DNA of 32,693 nucleotides from the NCBI GenBank assembly GCA_023475105.1, contig JAMCWJ010000039.1, positions 1 through 32,693 of the forward strand, given 5' to 3'. Positions within the stretch are counted from its first letter, which is position 1, and every line of letters starts with the position of its first letter. This DNA is from Nitrospirota bacterium (GTDB lineage: Bacteria > Nitrospirota > Thermodesulfovibrionia > Thermodesulfovibrionales > UBA9159). Of the stretch, positions 16,724-25,252 are shown one piece after another. The notes beneath the pieces were generated by a model. The model was not told where the DNA came from. It did no database searches and saw only the letters and a list, made by a program, of their open reading frames with translations. The position numbers were made by a program, and so were the translations under genes.

Positions 16724-18577
16724 ATGTACGTTCTTGGAATCTCCGCTTACTATCATGATAGTGCTGCCTGCATAGTAGGTGACGGTGAGATCGTTGCCGC
16801 GGCGCAGGAGGAACGGTTTACGCGGAAAAAACATGACCCTGGATTTCCCGCAAATGCCGTCAGATACTGTCTGAGAGAGGCCGGGATCACACCGGATCGG
16901 GTTGATTACGTTGCGTTCTACGAAAAACCTTTCTTGAAATTTGAAAGAATGCTTGAGACATATCTGAATTTTGCTCCCAAGGGTCTGAGGTCTTTTTCTC
17001 TCTCGATGCCGATCTGGCTAAAAGAGAAGCTCTTCCAGTCAAAACTGCTCAAAGACGAACTGAGCAAAAGCCTCGGACTTGGGAAAAGGGCGCTGGTCGA
17101 CTGGAGCACAAGAATGCTATTCCCCGAACACCATCTCTCGCATGCGGCTTCTGCATTTTTCCCTTCACCTTATCAGGAGGCTGCGATCCTAACCGTTGAC
17201 GGCGTCGGGGAATGGTGCACCGCGACGATGGGTTTTGGCAAAGGGAATAAGATAGAGCTCTCTCATGAACTGCATTTTCCCCATTCCCTGGGTCTACTCT
17301 ATTCCGCATTCACGTACTATATCGGCTTCAAGGTCAATTCAGGGGAATACAAGGTAATGGGACTGGCGCCTTACGGCGAGCCCACGTATGTAAAGTCTAT
17401 CTATGATCATCTGATAGATCTGAAGGAAGACGGGTCCTTCACTATGAACATGGATTATTTCAATTACTGCACCGGGTTGACGATGACAAATGGAAAATTC
17501 GACAGGCTTTTCGGCGGCCCTCCGAGGAAACCTGAGGCGAAGCTCACTCAGCGGGAGATGGACCTTGCCCGCTCTATACAGGAAGTCACCGAGGAGATCA
17601 TACTCCGTATGGCCAGGTTTGCGAAAAAAGAGACCGGCATGAAAAACCTCTGCCTTGCCGGCGGGGTTGCGCTGAACTGCGTCGCAAACGGCAAGATACT
17701 TCGGGAAGGAATCTTTGAAAGCATCTGGATTCAGCCTGCGTCGGGTGATGCCGGCGGGGCCCTCGGTGCTGCATTGGCGGTTTGGTATCTCCATGCGGAC
17801 CGGGAGCGGATAACTGACGGGCAAAGGGACAGCATGAAGGGGGCCTATCTCGGTCCATCCTATTCTGATAACGAGGTCGGCGCGTTTCTCAACTCCCGGG
17901 ATATTCCATGCAGGAAGATGGCCGAGGACGACCTCATAGAGACAGTGGCGGACCACATCGCCCTGGGAAAGGTGATCGGCTGGTGCCAGGGCAGGATGGA
18001 GTTCGGCCCCCGTGCGCTGGGGTCGAGAAGCATCCTCGGTGATGCGCGGAGCCCGAAGATGCAGTCAATGATGAATTTGAAAATCAAGTATCGCGAGTCT
18101 TTCCGCCCCTTTGCGCCGTCCGTACTCGCTGAAAGGGTATCCGATTATTTCGACCTCGACGGGCCGAGTCCTTACATGCTGCTCGTCGCTCCGCTAAGAG
18201 AGGAGAGGCGGTTGCGTCATGCTAAGAACGGGGCCGGCCTCTGGGGCATCGATCTGCTCAGTCAGCCTCGCTCCGACATCCCGGCCGTCACCCACATAGA
18301 CTATTCGGCCCGGATACAGACGGTCCATGAAGAGACAAATCCGAAATACTATAAGCTGATCAGGAAGTTCGAGCGGATGACAGGGTATGCGGTGATCGTC
18401 AACACCTCTTTCAATGTACGAGGGGAGCCGATTGTTATGAGTCCCGAGGATGCATACCGCTGTTTCATGAGAACCGAGATGGACTATCTTGTGCTCGGTA
18501 GTTATTTGCTCGACAAAAAAGACCAGATCCCGCTGAAGGAAGTTAGAGACTGGAGGAAAGACTTTGAACTCGACTGA
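16724..18577 (+). CDS. Carbamoyltransferase, NodU/CmcH family
   Basis: A 617-residue enzyme, the normal family length. The N-terminal Kae1-like domain starts YVLGISAYYHDSAACIV and contains QEERFTRKKHD and the histidine motif HHLSHAASAFF followed by LTVDGVGEW. The C-terminal domain has GRMEFGPRALGSRSILGD and YRESFRPFAPS, which bind carbamoyl phosphate and ATP in this family. It should transfer a carbamoyl group to a hydroxyl of a sugar or metabolite through a carbamoyl-adenylate. It directly precedes SxtJ-like and DUF5989-like genes, a common trio, and follows the polysaccharide operon, so glycan carbamoylation is the likely role. It has its own promoter, apparently leaderless. Confidence 0.9.
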   Translation: MYVLGISAYYHDSAACIVGDGEIVAAAQEERFTRKKHDPGFPANAVRYCLREAGITPDRVDYVAFYEKPFLKFERMLETYLNFAPKGLRSFSLSMPIWLKEKLFQSKLLKDELSKSLGLGKRALVDWSTRMLFPEHHLSHAASAFFPSPYQEAAILTVDGVGEWCTATMGFGKGNKIELSHELHFPHSLGLLYSAFTYYIGFKVNSGEYKVMGLAPYGEPTYVKSIYDHLIDLKEDGSFTMNMDYFNYCTGLTMTNGKFDRLFGGPPRKPEAKLTQREMDLARSIQEVTEEIILRMARFAKKETGMKNLCLAGGVALNCVANGKILREGIFESIWIQPASGDAGGALGAALAVWYLHADRERITDGQRDSMKGAYLGPSYSDNEVGAFLNSRDIPCRKMAEDDLIETVADHIALGKVIGWCQGRMEFGPRALGSRSILGDARSPKMQSMMNLKIKYRESFRPFAPSVLAERVSDYFDLDGPSPYMLLVAPLREERRLRHAKNGAGLWGIDLLSQPRSDIPAVTHIDYSARIQTVHEETNPKYYKLIRKFERMTGYAVIVNTSFNVRGEPIVMSPEDAYRCFMRTEMDYLVLGSYLLDKKDQIPLKEVRDWRKDFELD

Positions 18578-18959
18578 AGACAGAAGGAAGGAGCTGAGAA
18601 AGTTCGGGATACCGGTGGGGACGACCCTCGTCTGTATTGGTGCCTACCCGTTAGTGAGGGGAGGGGACATCAACTACTATTTTTTCCTGCCGGGTGTGGC
18701 TCTTTGGCTGACCGGACTTCTCTATCCCCCAATCCTGACGCCTTTTCACGCCGCCTGGATGAAGACCGGCCACCTCCTTGGAAGATTAAACTCTTTTATC
18801 CTTTTATCGGTGGTTTTTTATGTTGTCGTGACGCCTATGCGGCTGCTGCATCAGCTTTTTTCAAAGGAGAGGAAATTCGGGTTTCGGACGGGAGCCGCAT
18901 CCTACTGGATCAAGCGCTCCCCTGAGGAGTTCGCGAAAACAATGAAACGTCAATTTTAA
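18564..18959 (+). CDS. SxtJ-like small membrane protein
   Basis: A 131-residue protein with three to four hydrophobic segments: one at residues ~16-28, one around the FFLPGVALWLTGLL stretch and one at ~78-95. The C-terminus is conserved and soluble, ending SYWIKRSPEEFAKTMKRQF. Its size, topology and position right after a carbamoyltransferase match the SxtJ family, named after the saxitoxin cluster, whose function is not known. The start is TTG at 18564 with GGAGG seven bases upstream, overlapping the carbamoyltransferase end by 14 bases. It probably works with the carbamoyltransferase, perhaps as a membrane anchor (inference). Confidence 0.75.
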   Translation: MNSTEDRRKELRKFGIPVGTTLVCIGAYPLVRGGDINYYFFLPGVALWLTGLLYPPILTPFHAAWMKTGHLLGRLNSFILLSVVFYVVVTPMRLLHQLFSKERKFGFRTGAASYWIKRSPEEFAKTMKRQF

Positions 18960-18968
18960 GGAGGCACC

Positions 18969-19121
18969 GTGGGAAGCTTTCTAAGAGAACTGTGGGACTT
19001 CATGCGGGTGAGGAAGAAGTTCTGGCTTGCGCCAATCATCATTATTTTGCTGCTGCTCGGCGCTCTCATTGTGTTTACCCAGGGCTCGGCAGTTGCACCG
19101 TTCATTTATACGCTGTTTTAA
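18969..19121 (+). CDS. DUF5989-like 50-residue membrane protein
   Basis: A short gene with a GTG start and AAGGAGG four bases upstream. The 50-residue product starts MGSFLRELWDFMRVRKKFWL, followed by one membrane helix rich in Ile/Leu and the end TQGSAVAPFIYTLF. Both the amphipathic basic start and the QGSAVAPFIYT end are typical of the small DUF5989 proteins found after SxtJ and carbamoyltransferase genes. It lies nine bases after the SxtJ-like gene and is clearly part of the same operon. The function is unknown; it is likely a subunit of a membrane complex with its two neighbours. Confidence 0.8.
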   Translation: MGSFLRELWDFMRVRKKFWLAPIIIILLLLGALIVFTQGSAVAPFIYTLF

Positions 19122-19165
19122 GCTGTGAGACAGTACATGGGTGATGAATCATGACAACTGTCAGG

Positions 19166-20227
19166 TCATGGCAACAAAAAATCTCTTCGGATAATTCTTA
19201 CCAATTCCTCCCCGGCAATCTTATTCCCCAAACGATTCCAATGAGCGCCGTCGTGAACTCTTACTGTCTCTCCATTTTTTTCTGCTTCTTCGACCCTCAT
19301 AGATACTGATGGATAAGCGATAAAACCTGCATTTCTTGAAATAGATTGCCAGATTCGAAGCTCTTCCGGATCATCGGTACTTACGGAAAATGTAATTAGT
19401 TTTGTGTTGGGTGGTAAAATGCGCCTCATTTCCGACATAAGAGATTGGGTAACTGAAATGGCGTTTGATTTTTGAGCAATTATCTGAGCCGCAAGTTCGG
19501 GCGGCAGACCTTTAGTAAAGTCACCATATGCTTCGTATGCTTTGTATTGCGGTGGGTAATAGCCTTTATAAATCTTGTATTGAACGCTTGATAATAACCC
19601 GTCGAGCGTTCTAAATAGCTTGGAAGTCTTGTATAAGAATATGTATAGACTATCTGAAGGCAATCTATATTCAATTCGATTGTTAACCCAGTAAGGACGA
19701 AGGTTCTTCTGGCCTCTGGCGATGCTCGGCCCTTCTAAGAAAAAACTGTTGTTAATGATGTCATTGTCGCAATATTGAAGCACAAAGATGTCAGGCTTTA
19801 TCATCCCCGCATATTCTTTTATAAGCAACAACTCCTGCAGCGTCCCATAACCTCCGGCACCTATGACAAATACTTCCACCGGCAAATTGTTTTTTACAAT
19901 TCCGAAATAAGCATCTTCATTCGAGGTGTTAGGGTCCCCCGTCCAGGAATCTCCAACAAACAAGATGCGTTTCTTGTTATTACTAAGATCTCCGAATTCC
20001 CGGAATCCAAATTCGTTTGTTAAATAGTTTACGAAATATTTTTCTCCCGACTTATCAATGACCTGAATTTTCTTCGAGAAGCTCTTCTTTGGCCGCCATC
20101 CCAATGTATTGTCGTATTCGTTTACCGCAGTACCAAATACCCGAGTAATAAGTTCTCCCGATATAATCAGGAGAACTAAAAAGATAGCAATTGATGCAGC
20201 AATGCACTTAAGATTTCCACATTTCAT
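19166..20227 (-). CDS. SGNH/GDSL hydrolase-like envelope protein
   Basis: A 353-residue protein with one N-terminal membrane helix (signal anchor, residues ~8-25) and an exported domain. LFVGDSWTGD near residue 91 is the GDS nucleophile block, GAGGYG supplies the oxyanion glycine, and DGAHWNRLGN near the C-terminus is the DxxH catalytic pair. QYCDNDI may be the third block. Such proteins add or remove acyl groups on surface glycans, and similar genes often accompany carbamoyltransferase/SxtJ trios. Here it is convergent with the trio, not in its operon, and closes an AT-richer minus-strand block. It has an ATG start after GGGAATTAG. The substrate is unknown. Confidence 0.72.
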   Translation of the reverse strand: MKCGNLKCIAASIAIFLVLLIISGELITRVFGTAVNEYDNTLGWRPKKSFSKKIQVIDKSGEKYFVNYLTNEFGFREFGDLSNNKKRILFVGDSWTGDPNTSNEDAYFGIVKNNLPVEVFVIGAGGYGTLQELLLIKEYAGMIKPDIFVLQYCDNDIINNSFFLEGPSIARGQKNLRPYWVNNRIEYRLPSDSLYIFLYKTSKLFRTLDGLLSSVQYKIYKGYYPPQYKAYEAYGDFTKGLPPELAAQIIAQKSNAISVTQSLMSEMRRILPPNTKLITFSVSTDDPEELRIWQSISRNAGFIAYPSVSMRVEEAEKNGETVRVHDGAHWNRLGNKIAGEELVRIIRRDFLLP

Positions 20228-20325
20228 TCTAATTCCCTGTATGCAAATAGACAGACGCTGAAAAATGATTTTGCAGGTTTTCCATGCTGAATCCTGAGTC
20301 CTTTATTCCGGCCACTGAGAAGTTA

Positions 20326-21498
20326 TTATGTTACTACATTCGAGTAGATAAAACATTTATGCTCAGAATTTGCCAACTCCCCTGTTTTATTGAAAATATT
20401 GCTTGATTCCATAAGATCATGACAAAAGGGGTTGAGGTAGATGATTGTCACTTTCCTGGGATGCTCGATGACTGATTTCTCGATATTGCTCAGCACATCC
20501 TTCATCACGACACAGGGAAATGGATCAAAGAAATAGAAATAGTTATACTCATCCAGTTGCTTGAATTCAGCGGCGTCACAGCATTCGATATCGACATTTC
20601 TTATCTTGAGTTTCCTGATATTTTTATTCGCGATTTCAACAAGTTCACGTGATATTTCGACTCCGGTAATCTTCGAGAAAGGGTACTTGGACAAAGAGAT
20701 CAGAATTCCGCCTTTTCCGCATCCGAAATCGACAATGGCGTCATCAGCGGTTATAGTAAAACTCGAAATGATTTTGTCAAACTCGAGGCAGCTGGAATCT
20801 GCGTAATAGTGGGTCCGCTCGGAAACTGTCTCGGTAGGATCGGATATCAGGTCGATATGGCCCAGATAAATGCGCAGCCTGATGAGGAATTCACGCCAAT
20901 CACGCTTCCATAAAAGCAGCAGAGCATTTTTGATTCCTCTTGTTACACGCATAGTTGATTTTCCGGAAGGGAACCTTTCTCTCTTATCTATATCCCTTAA
21001 TATTCCAAAAAGTCGGGCTGTTACAGGGTTCAAAAAACCAAAAGGACGGGGGAAACCTTTATTTGCCTGACCGTATTTTATAATTATTGGTTTACTTCGG
21101 CCATACACCGTATGACAAAAAACCTCAATAAGAGCCTTTGACTCTTCAAAGGGCATCAACAAACGTTCCCTGCGCGGGCACCCCGGATTGTCACGAAGCG
21201 TAACTTCTATCGCTTTTCTTTTTTCCGATATCCGCGTTATCTCATAAGGGTATAATCGGCAATCAATTGGCCGATCGTTGTAAATCATGCATCCGTCATT
21301 TTCCCAGTACGGGCATGGCCCGTTGTTATGAGAAGAAATTACAACCGTCTTTTGATCTTCGACTATTGCAAGTTCGCCTGCATGATTCTTGAAATATTTT
21401 TCAAACTCGTCCTTTGTAAGTCTGAGTCCGCTCAGTTGACTGCAGCACCTTTGATCGACACTGCATACGAGACAAGGATTATTTCGCTCATACGGCAT
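20326..21498 (-). CDS. YkgJ-type Cys-cluster domain fused to a SAM methyltransferase
   Basis: A protein of about 390 residues with two parts. The N-terminal ~120 residues have CLVCSVDQRCCS, then CPYWENDGCMIYNDRPIDCRLYP, the pattern of YkgJ/UPF0153 proteins thought to bind zinc or an iron-sulfur centre. The C-terminal ~170 residues have VDFGCGKGGILISLSKY, TGVEISRELVEIANKNI and YFFDPFP, a class I methyltransferase. The ATG at 21496-21498 has GGAAGG seven bases upstream. A GTG at 21540 would overlap the previous stop as GTGA but has no ribosome binding site. Base composition is AT-rich compared with the flanking operons. It lies between GNAT and SGNH genes, so an envelope-glycan role is plausible; the role of the metal-binding domain is unknown. 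Confidence 0.72.
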   Translation of the reverse strand: MPYERNNPCLVCSVDQRCCSQLSGLRLTKDEFEKYFKNHAGELAIVEDQKTVVISSHNNGPCPYWENDGCMIYNDRPIDCRLYPYEITRISEKRKAIEVTLRDNPGCPRRERLLMPFEESKALIEVFCHTVYGRSKPIIIKYGQANKGFPRPFGFLNPVTARLFGILRDIDKRERFPSGKSTMRVTRGIKNALLLLWKRDWREFLIRLRIYLGHIDLISDPTETVSERTHYYADSSCLEFDKIISSFTITADDAIVDFGCGKGGILISLSKYPFSKITGVEISRELVEIANKNIRKLKIRNVDIECCDAAEFKQLDEYNYFYFFDPFPCVVMKDVLSNIEKSVIEHPRKVTIIYLNPFCHDLMESSNIFNKTGELANSEHKCFIYSNVVT

Positions 21499-21536
21499 GG
21501 ATGAACCTTCCAGAAGAACATTCGGTCTCCCCGAAG

Positions 21537-22685
21537 TCACGGCTTGGATTGCAGTAGTCGTCGCTTCGCATATCGAACAGCCTTCATTATACCTGACACA
21601 ATGTTAAATTCATAAAAAAAGGCAGCTTTGGAATATAGTTGTTCTTTAAAGACATATATATCACCATGAGGAACAGAGGTATCCGTCCATTTTTTTTTGT
21701 AGCTGTCAAAACTTCCGCAAAAATCGTATACGCGCACCCTCTCCTGTTCTTCAAAGACATGTTCGAGAATGGTCATTTCCAGGTATGTTCCAGGAGACAA
21801 GGACGCGAACTCAGGATGATAATGACCTCGCATCGCGTGTTCCCTGCCGTAAGCCTTCAAGTGGAACTCAACCGCGATCATCTTACCATCCAAATACAAT
21901 GCCCAGATTGACAACCATCCCTTTGCAGCGGCCCTGAATGCCAGCGATTCGAAAAAATCCCTGTTGAGCGGAGATCCAAGAGAATCACCGACTCTTTCGG
22001 ACCAGCTTTGTTGCGCGACATCAAACATATCTTCTTTACACGATAGGAATTCTTCCCATGTCCTGATGTTTTTTACTGAAACCTTTCCGGCGCAATAGAT
22101 CTTGTTCCGAATATGTTTCAGATTTTTTCGGGTCTTTCTGGTTCGTCCCGCAAAGTAGTCGGACCAACTCCCTGAGGGAATAAGATAAGGTGAATCAATG
22201 GGATTCGAAATCCGTTTCCAACTCTTGCCTTCCGCAGCGAGGATTTCCTCAAGGGATTTATAATTATTTGAGACCAGGGAAATATTTCTGAGATAGATTA
22301 TGTCCCAACTGGAGGATTGTTCGAACAGAGAGTGAATCAATTCTTGAAGGAAGAAAGTCCTGTGCTCAGGCGTCACAATAAAATCATTGTGGAGGGATTG
22401 ATTGTTCTGGATGAACCCGATCATTCTCACAGGCAATCCGTGGAGGGAGGATTTCTTCCACATGAGCGGAGCAATTCCGACCAGCTTATCCCCTTGCCAC
22501 ATCGTAAACAGATGAAGCCTTGCCATGGAACTATAATAAGTCCACCAGCTTTGATACCAGGTATGACTGGCAAACGCAGTGACATGATCAGCAAGTTCGT
22601 CGCACAGGCATTCCCATCCCCCTTCCAGCCTTGAGAAGGCTTCCGGACCGTCCAATAGTTCGAATCTGAAGGTTTCGTTGCCCAT
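21537..22685 (-). CDS. GNAT acyltransferase, CelD/BcsL-like
   Basis: A 382-residue protein of the two-lobed Acetyltransf_6 type. TFAxx-like ASHTWYQSWWTYY near the start, LVGIAPL, RKTRKNLKHIRNK in the middle and GKMIAVEFHLKAYGREHAMRGHYHPEFASLSPG in the second GNAT lobe are characteristic of the CelD/BcsL family in polysaccharide clusters. It probably transfers an acyl group from acyl-CoA to a sugar. I chose the ATG at 22683-22685, eight bases after the flippase stop. The frame is open to 22769, but the extra 28 residues lie inside the flippase gene and look unlike the family. The 3' end reaches the methyltransferase-fusion gene. Confidence 0.78.
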   Translation of the reverse strand: MGNETFRFELLDGPEAFSRLEGGWECLCDELADHVTAFASHTWYQSWWTYYSSMARLHLFTMWQGDKLVGIAPLMWKKSSLHGLPVRMIGFIQNNQSLHNDFIVTPEHRTFFLQELIHSLFEQSSSWDIIYLRNISLVSNNYKSLEEILAAEGKSWKRISNPIDSPYLIPSGSWSDYFAGRTRKTRKNLKHIRNKIYCAGKVSVKNIRTWEEFLSCKEDMFDVAQQSWSERVGDSLGSPLNRDFFESLAFRAAAKGWLSIWALYLDGKMIAVEFHLKAYGREHAMRGHYHPEFASLSPGTYLEMTILEHVFEEQERVRVYDFCGSFDSYKKKWTDTSVPHGDIYVFKEQLYSKAAFFYEFNIVSGIMKAVRYAKRRLLQSKP

Positions 22686-22693
22686 AGAATTTC

Positions 22694-24028
22694 TTACCAC
22701 ACCTTCGGGTAGAAGATCGCTTTTGTCATCATCCAGCCGGTTTTTCGAAGGGGTCCTAAAAAGAAGCACGCACCGTGCACGGCAAACCAGTATGAAATGA
22801 ATGTGGCGACAACCGCACCCATGGCGCCATATTCAGGGATCAGAAAGAAATTCAGGAGAATATTCATCGCGCATCCCAACGCAGTGGATACCAGATTCGC
22901 CCTCGTCCAGTTCTTGGCTATGATCAATACGTTACGGGCGGCCCCAAGGCTGGTGAAGACCCCTGTCCAGACCAGGATCGACAAAAGAGGGCCGGCCTCC
23001 GTGTAGGCTGAAGAAAACAGTGCCTGAATGATCTCTTTGGAAAAGAAACTCACAGGCAAGGCAACCACATACGCAAAAAGAACCATTAAGTTGTAAAGTT
23101 TCTGCATGTGCGCATAGAAGAGTTGCTCTGAACTGGTTTCCACTTTGACGAACGCCGGAAAAAGCGAGGAACAGATGACCATCGGAATGAAATACCAAAC
23201 CTCCGAAATCTGCACGGCTGCGGAATAATTTCCAAGTTCCTTGCTCCCTGCCATATTTCCGAGCATCACCTGGTCGATCCGCAGATACACCATGGTCAGT
23301 AGAGCGGAAAAGGCGAGGGGCCAACTGTCTCTCAGCAATGACCCTGCCATGGTCCGACTGAACTGCCAGGTTTTCATTGTATACCCTCTTTTCCGATAGA
23401 CGATCAACAGTCCCGCTGAGCCGAGGGAGGTCTCAACCAGCCCGGCCAATGCAAAAGCGACCAGAGGCGCCTGCAACAGAATGAGGCCGATTTTGACAAT
23501 GCTCAGCAACAGAAAGGCGGAAGTCTTGGCGTATACGGTAAACTTCCATTCCATTTGGGACTCGAACCAGAATTCAATGGCGATAATTGCCTGGACAATG
23601 GCGCCGGCGGCCAGAATCCCAACCAGCCATTGCACCAGGCGATCGTCGGGGCGCGCCAGGAATATCGCCGCCATAGCCAGAACGAAGGCAACGACTCCGC
23701 CGGCAAGCATCACAATGAAGGAGGTGCCGAGGACTTCGTCCCTGCAGGAAGGGTCTTGTACCATGCGGCGAATAGAGATCTCATCCAATGCCAACATGGC
23801 TAGTGGGGAGACAATCATCACAATTGCAATGGCATAACTGAACTCGCCATAGAGGTGCGGGCCGAGGTAGCGGGCGATCAACACACCGACCAGAAGACCC
23901 ACTAACTTGCGGGCAATCTGATCTCCCATCATCCAACCGGTGTTGCCGAGAGCTTGCTGCAGGGAATAGCGCCCTTTAACCTTGTCCCTGATAAAGGCAG
24001 GCAGGTACCTGATCCACGCTCGGTTCAT
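22694..24028 (-). CDS. Oligosaccharide flippase (Wzx/polysaccharide_synt family)
   Basis: A 444-residue membrane protein with about twelve to fourteen predicted helices and the family start GDQIARKLVGLLVGVLIARYLGP(x)LYGEFSYA. The middle carries LRIDQVMLGNMAGSKELGNYSAAVQ, a conserved block of the family, and the later part NILLNFFLIPEYGAMGA. It should move a lipid-linked repeat unit across the inner membrane. It begins the minus-strand block, eight bases before the GNAT gene. A remnant of another flippase lies at 10408, so this gene may now serve the plus-strand polysaccharide operon too (inference). ATG start; ribosome binding site weak (GAGAAAAG). Confidence 0.85.
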   Translation of the reverse strand: MNRAWIRYLPAFIRDKVKGRYSLQQALGNTGWMMGDQIARKLVGLLVGVLIARYLGPHLYGEFSYAIAIVMIVSPLAMLALDEISIRRMVQDPSCRDEVLGTSFIVMLAGGVVAFVLAMAAIFLARPDDRLVQWLVGILAAGAIVQAIIAIEFWFESQMEWKFTVYAKTSAFLLLSIVKIGLILLQAPLVAFALAGLVETSLGSAGLLIVYRKRGYTMKTWQFSRTMAGSLLRDSWPLAFSALLTMVYLRIDQVMLGNMAGSKELGNYSAAVQISEVWYFIPMVICSSLFPAFVKVETSSEQLFYAHMQKLYNLMVLFAYVVALPVSFFSKEIIQALFSSAYTEAGPLLSILVWTGVFTSLGAARNVLIIAKNWTRANLVSTALGCAMNILLNFFLIPEYGAMGAVVATFISYWFAVHGACFFLGPLRKTGWMMTKAIFYPKVW

Positions 24029-24158
24029 TTTCGACTTTTCTCAAGGAGCCTGTCGGAGAATAAGTGACCATCATTACATAGGCTTCGGTGAAATCCGGCT
24101 TGAGTAATTTAGACCGGCAAGAAAAGAAAAGTCAACTCGGCGAAGTAAAGGTGCGGGC

Positions 24159-24260
24159 TTAGTCTCTGATATTCCGCAAAAAGAACAGCAGCGCGGCAAG
24201 AGCGATTGCAGGGGGTGTGTACGACAATACTGTTTCCTTTTCAAGACTGTCCGGTGACTG
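24159..24260 (-). pseudogene. Possible C-terminal membrane-tail remnant
   Basis: A 33-codon frame bounded by stops reads QSPDSLEKETVLSYTPP, then a hydrophobic stretch, then FFLRNIRD and a stop. It looks like the last membrane helix and basic tail of an envelope protein, but it has no start codon and lies under the promoter of the opposite-strand GT2. It is probably a leftover of a gene truncated when the region was rearranged; chance cannot be excluded. Confidence 0.25.
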
Positions 24261-24261
24261 T

Positions 24262-24267
24262 TATAAT
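24262..24267 (+). promoter_or_regulatory. -10 box directly before a start codon
   Basis: TATAAT lies seven bases before the ATG at 24275. No Shine-Dalgarno sequence is present, so a leaderless message is predicted. The -35 region is weak. Confidence 0.5.
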
Positions 24268-24274
24268 CACCCTT

Positions 24275-25252
24275 ATGAAAAAAGCCCTCGTAATCATCCC
24301 TACCTATAACGAAAGAGAGACACTGCGCCTTGCTATTGATTCTGTCCTAAAGCACGACAGGTTCGATGTCCTTGTGGTCGACGACGGATCTCCTGACGGC
24401 ACAGCCCTTTTGGTGAAGGACCTGATGTCGAAAAGCGACAGAATCGCTCTTATCGAAAGGTCCGGGAAACTCGGGCTGGGCACTGCGTATGTGGAGGGTT
24501 TCAGATGGGGACTTAAGAAAGGCTATGATTACCTCGTCGAGATGGACGCCGACGGCTCACACGACCCGGATGCATTGCCTTCTTTCCTGACGGAGATGGA
24601 ACAGGGCCATGACCTGGTCATAGGGTCGCGGTACCTCAATGGAGCTATAAGCGTCGTGGGGGGGAAGAGTGGGCGTCTCATGATGTCAAAGTTCGGGAAC
24701 TTTTACGCCTCAAGAGTACTCGGTATGAGGTTGACCGACCTGACTAGCGGGTTCAGGTGCTATTCAAGGCGGGCCGTCGAATCGGTTGATCTCGAAGAGC
24801 TACATTCCAACGGATACGCGTTCCAGATAGAGATGGCTTACCGCGTCTCGGCTGCGGGATATCGGATCGGCGAAATGCCGATCATATTCTATGAGCGCAC
24901 CTCGGGGTCTTCCAAGATGTCGAAGAAGATAGTCCGCGAGGCGACGATTCTTCCCTGGAGGCTGAGGCTCGGTCGGCTGCTGGAAGCCGCCGGAAAGGAC
25001 CAGGGTTACAATTTCAGGACGATCATCGGGTTTCTCACTGTCATAACAGGTTTGGCGGGAGGCCTGCGTTTCGGGTGGTGGCTGGGCACTGAAGGGGATA
25101 TCGTTGAGATTATCCACAGGGCCAAGATGGGTTTGCCGGACTGGGGATGGATGGCGTTGAAGGTTGTCTTATCGGCCTTCTCCGGAGCGGCAGCCATAGT
25201 TTTTTTTGTGGCGGTCGCGATTGCAATTTTTGCCAAGGGCAGACGGAAGTGA
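24275..25252 (+). CDS. Polyprenyl-phosphate mannose/glucose synthase-like GT2 with membrane tail
   Basis: A 325-residue protein. The GT-A domain has IIPTYNERETL, VVDDGSPDGT at residues 34-43, MDADGSHDP at 90-98, IGSRY and LTSGFRCYSR, closely following dolichol-phosphate mannosyltransferase (DPM1). The last ~80 residues form two membrane segments, as in bacterial DPM1 homologs that are anchored by a GtrA-like or similar tail. It should make a polyprenyl-phosphate sugar, the donor that GT-C enzymes use outside the membrane. The ATG at 24275 begins directly at the conserved MKKALVIIPT; the upstream extension to 24206 is not credible. It is convergent with a broken and two intact TPR/GT-C genes. 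Confidence 0.88.
   Translation: MKKALVIIPTYNERETLRLAIDSVLKHDRFDVLVVDDGSPDGTALLVKDLMSKSDRIALIERSGKLGLGTAYVEGFRWGLKKGYDYLVEMDADGSHDPDALPSFLTEMEQGHDLVIGSRYLNGAISVVGGKSGRLMMSKFGNFYASRVLGMRLTDLTSGFRCYSRRAVESVDLEELHSNGYAFQIEMAYRVSAAGYRIGEMPIIFYERTSGSSKMSKKIVREATILPWRLRLGRLLEAAGKDQGYNFRTIIGFLTVITGLAGGLRFGWWLGTEGDIVEIIHRAKMGLPDWGWMALKVVLSAFSGAAAIVFFVAVAIAIFAKGRRK

Noticed and set aside
19150-19170. CATGAC...GTCATG inverted repeat between convergent genes
   Set aside because: Only 6 base pairs with a long loop and it overlaps the stop codon of the SGNH gene; too weak to call a terminator.
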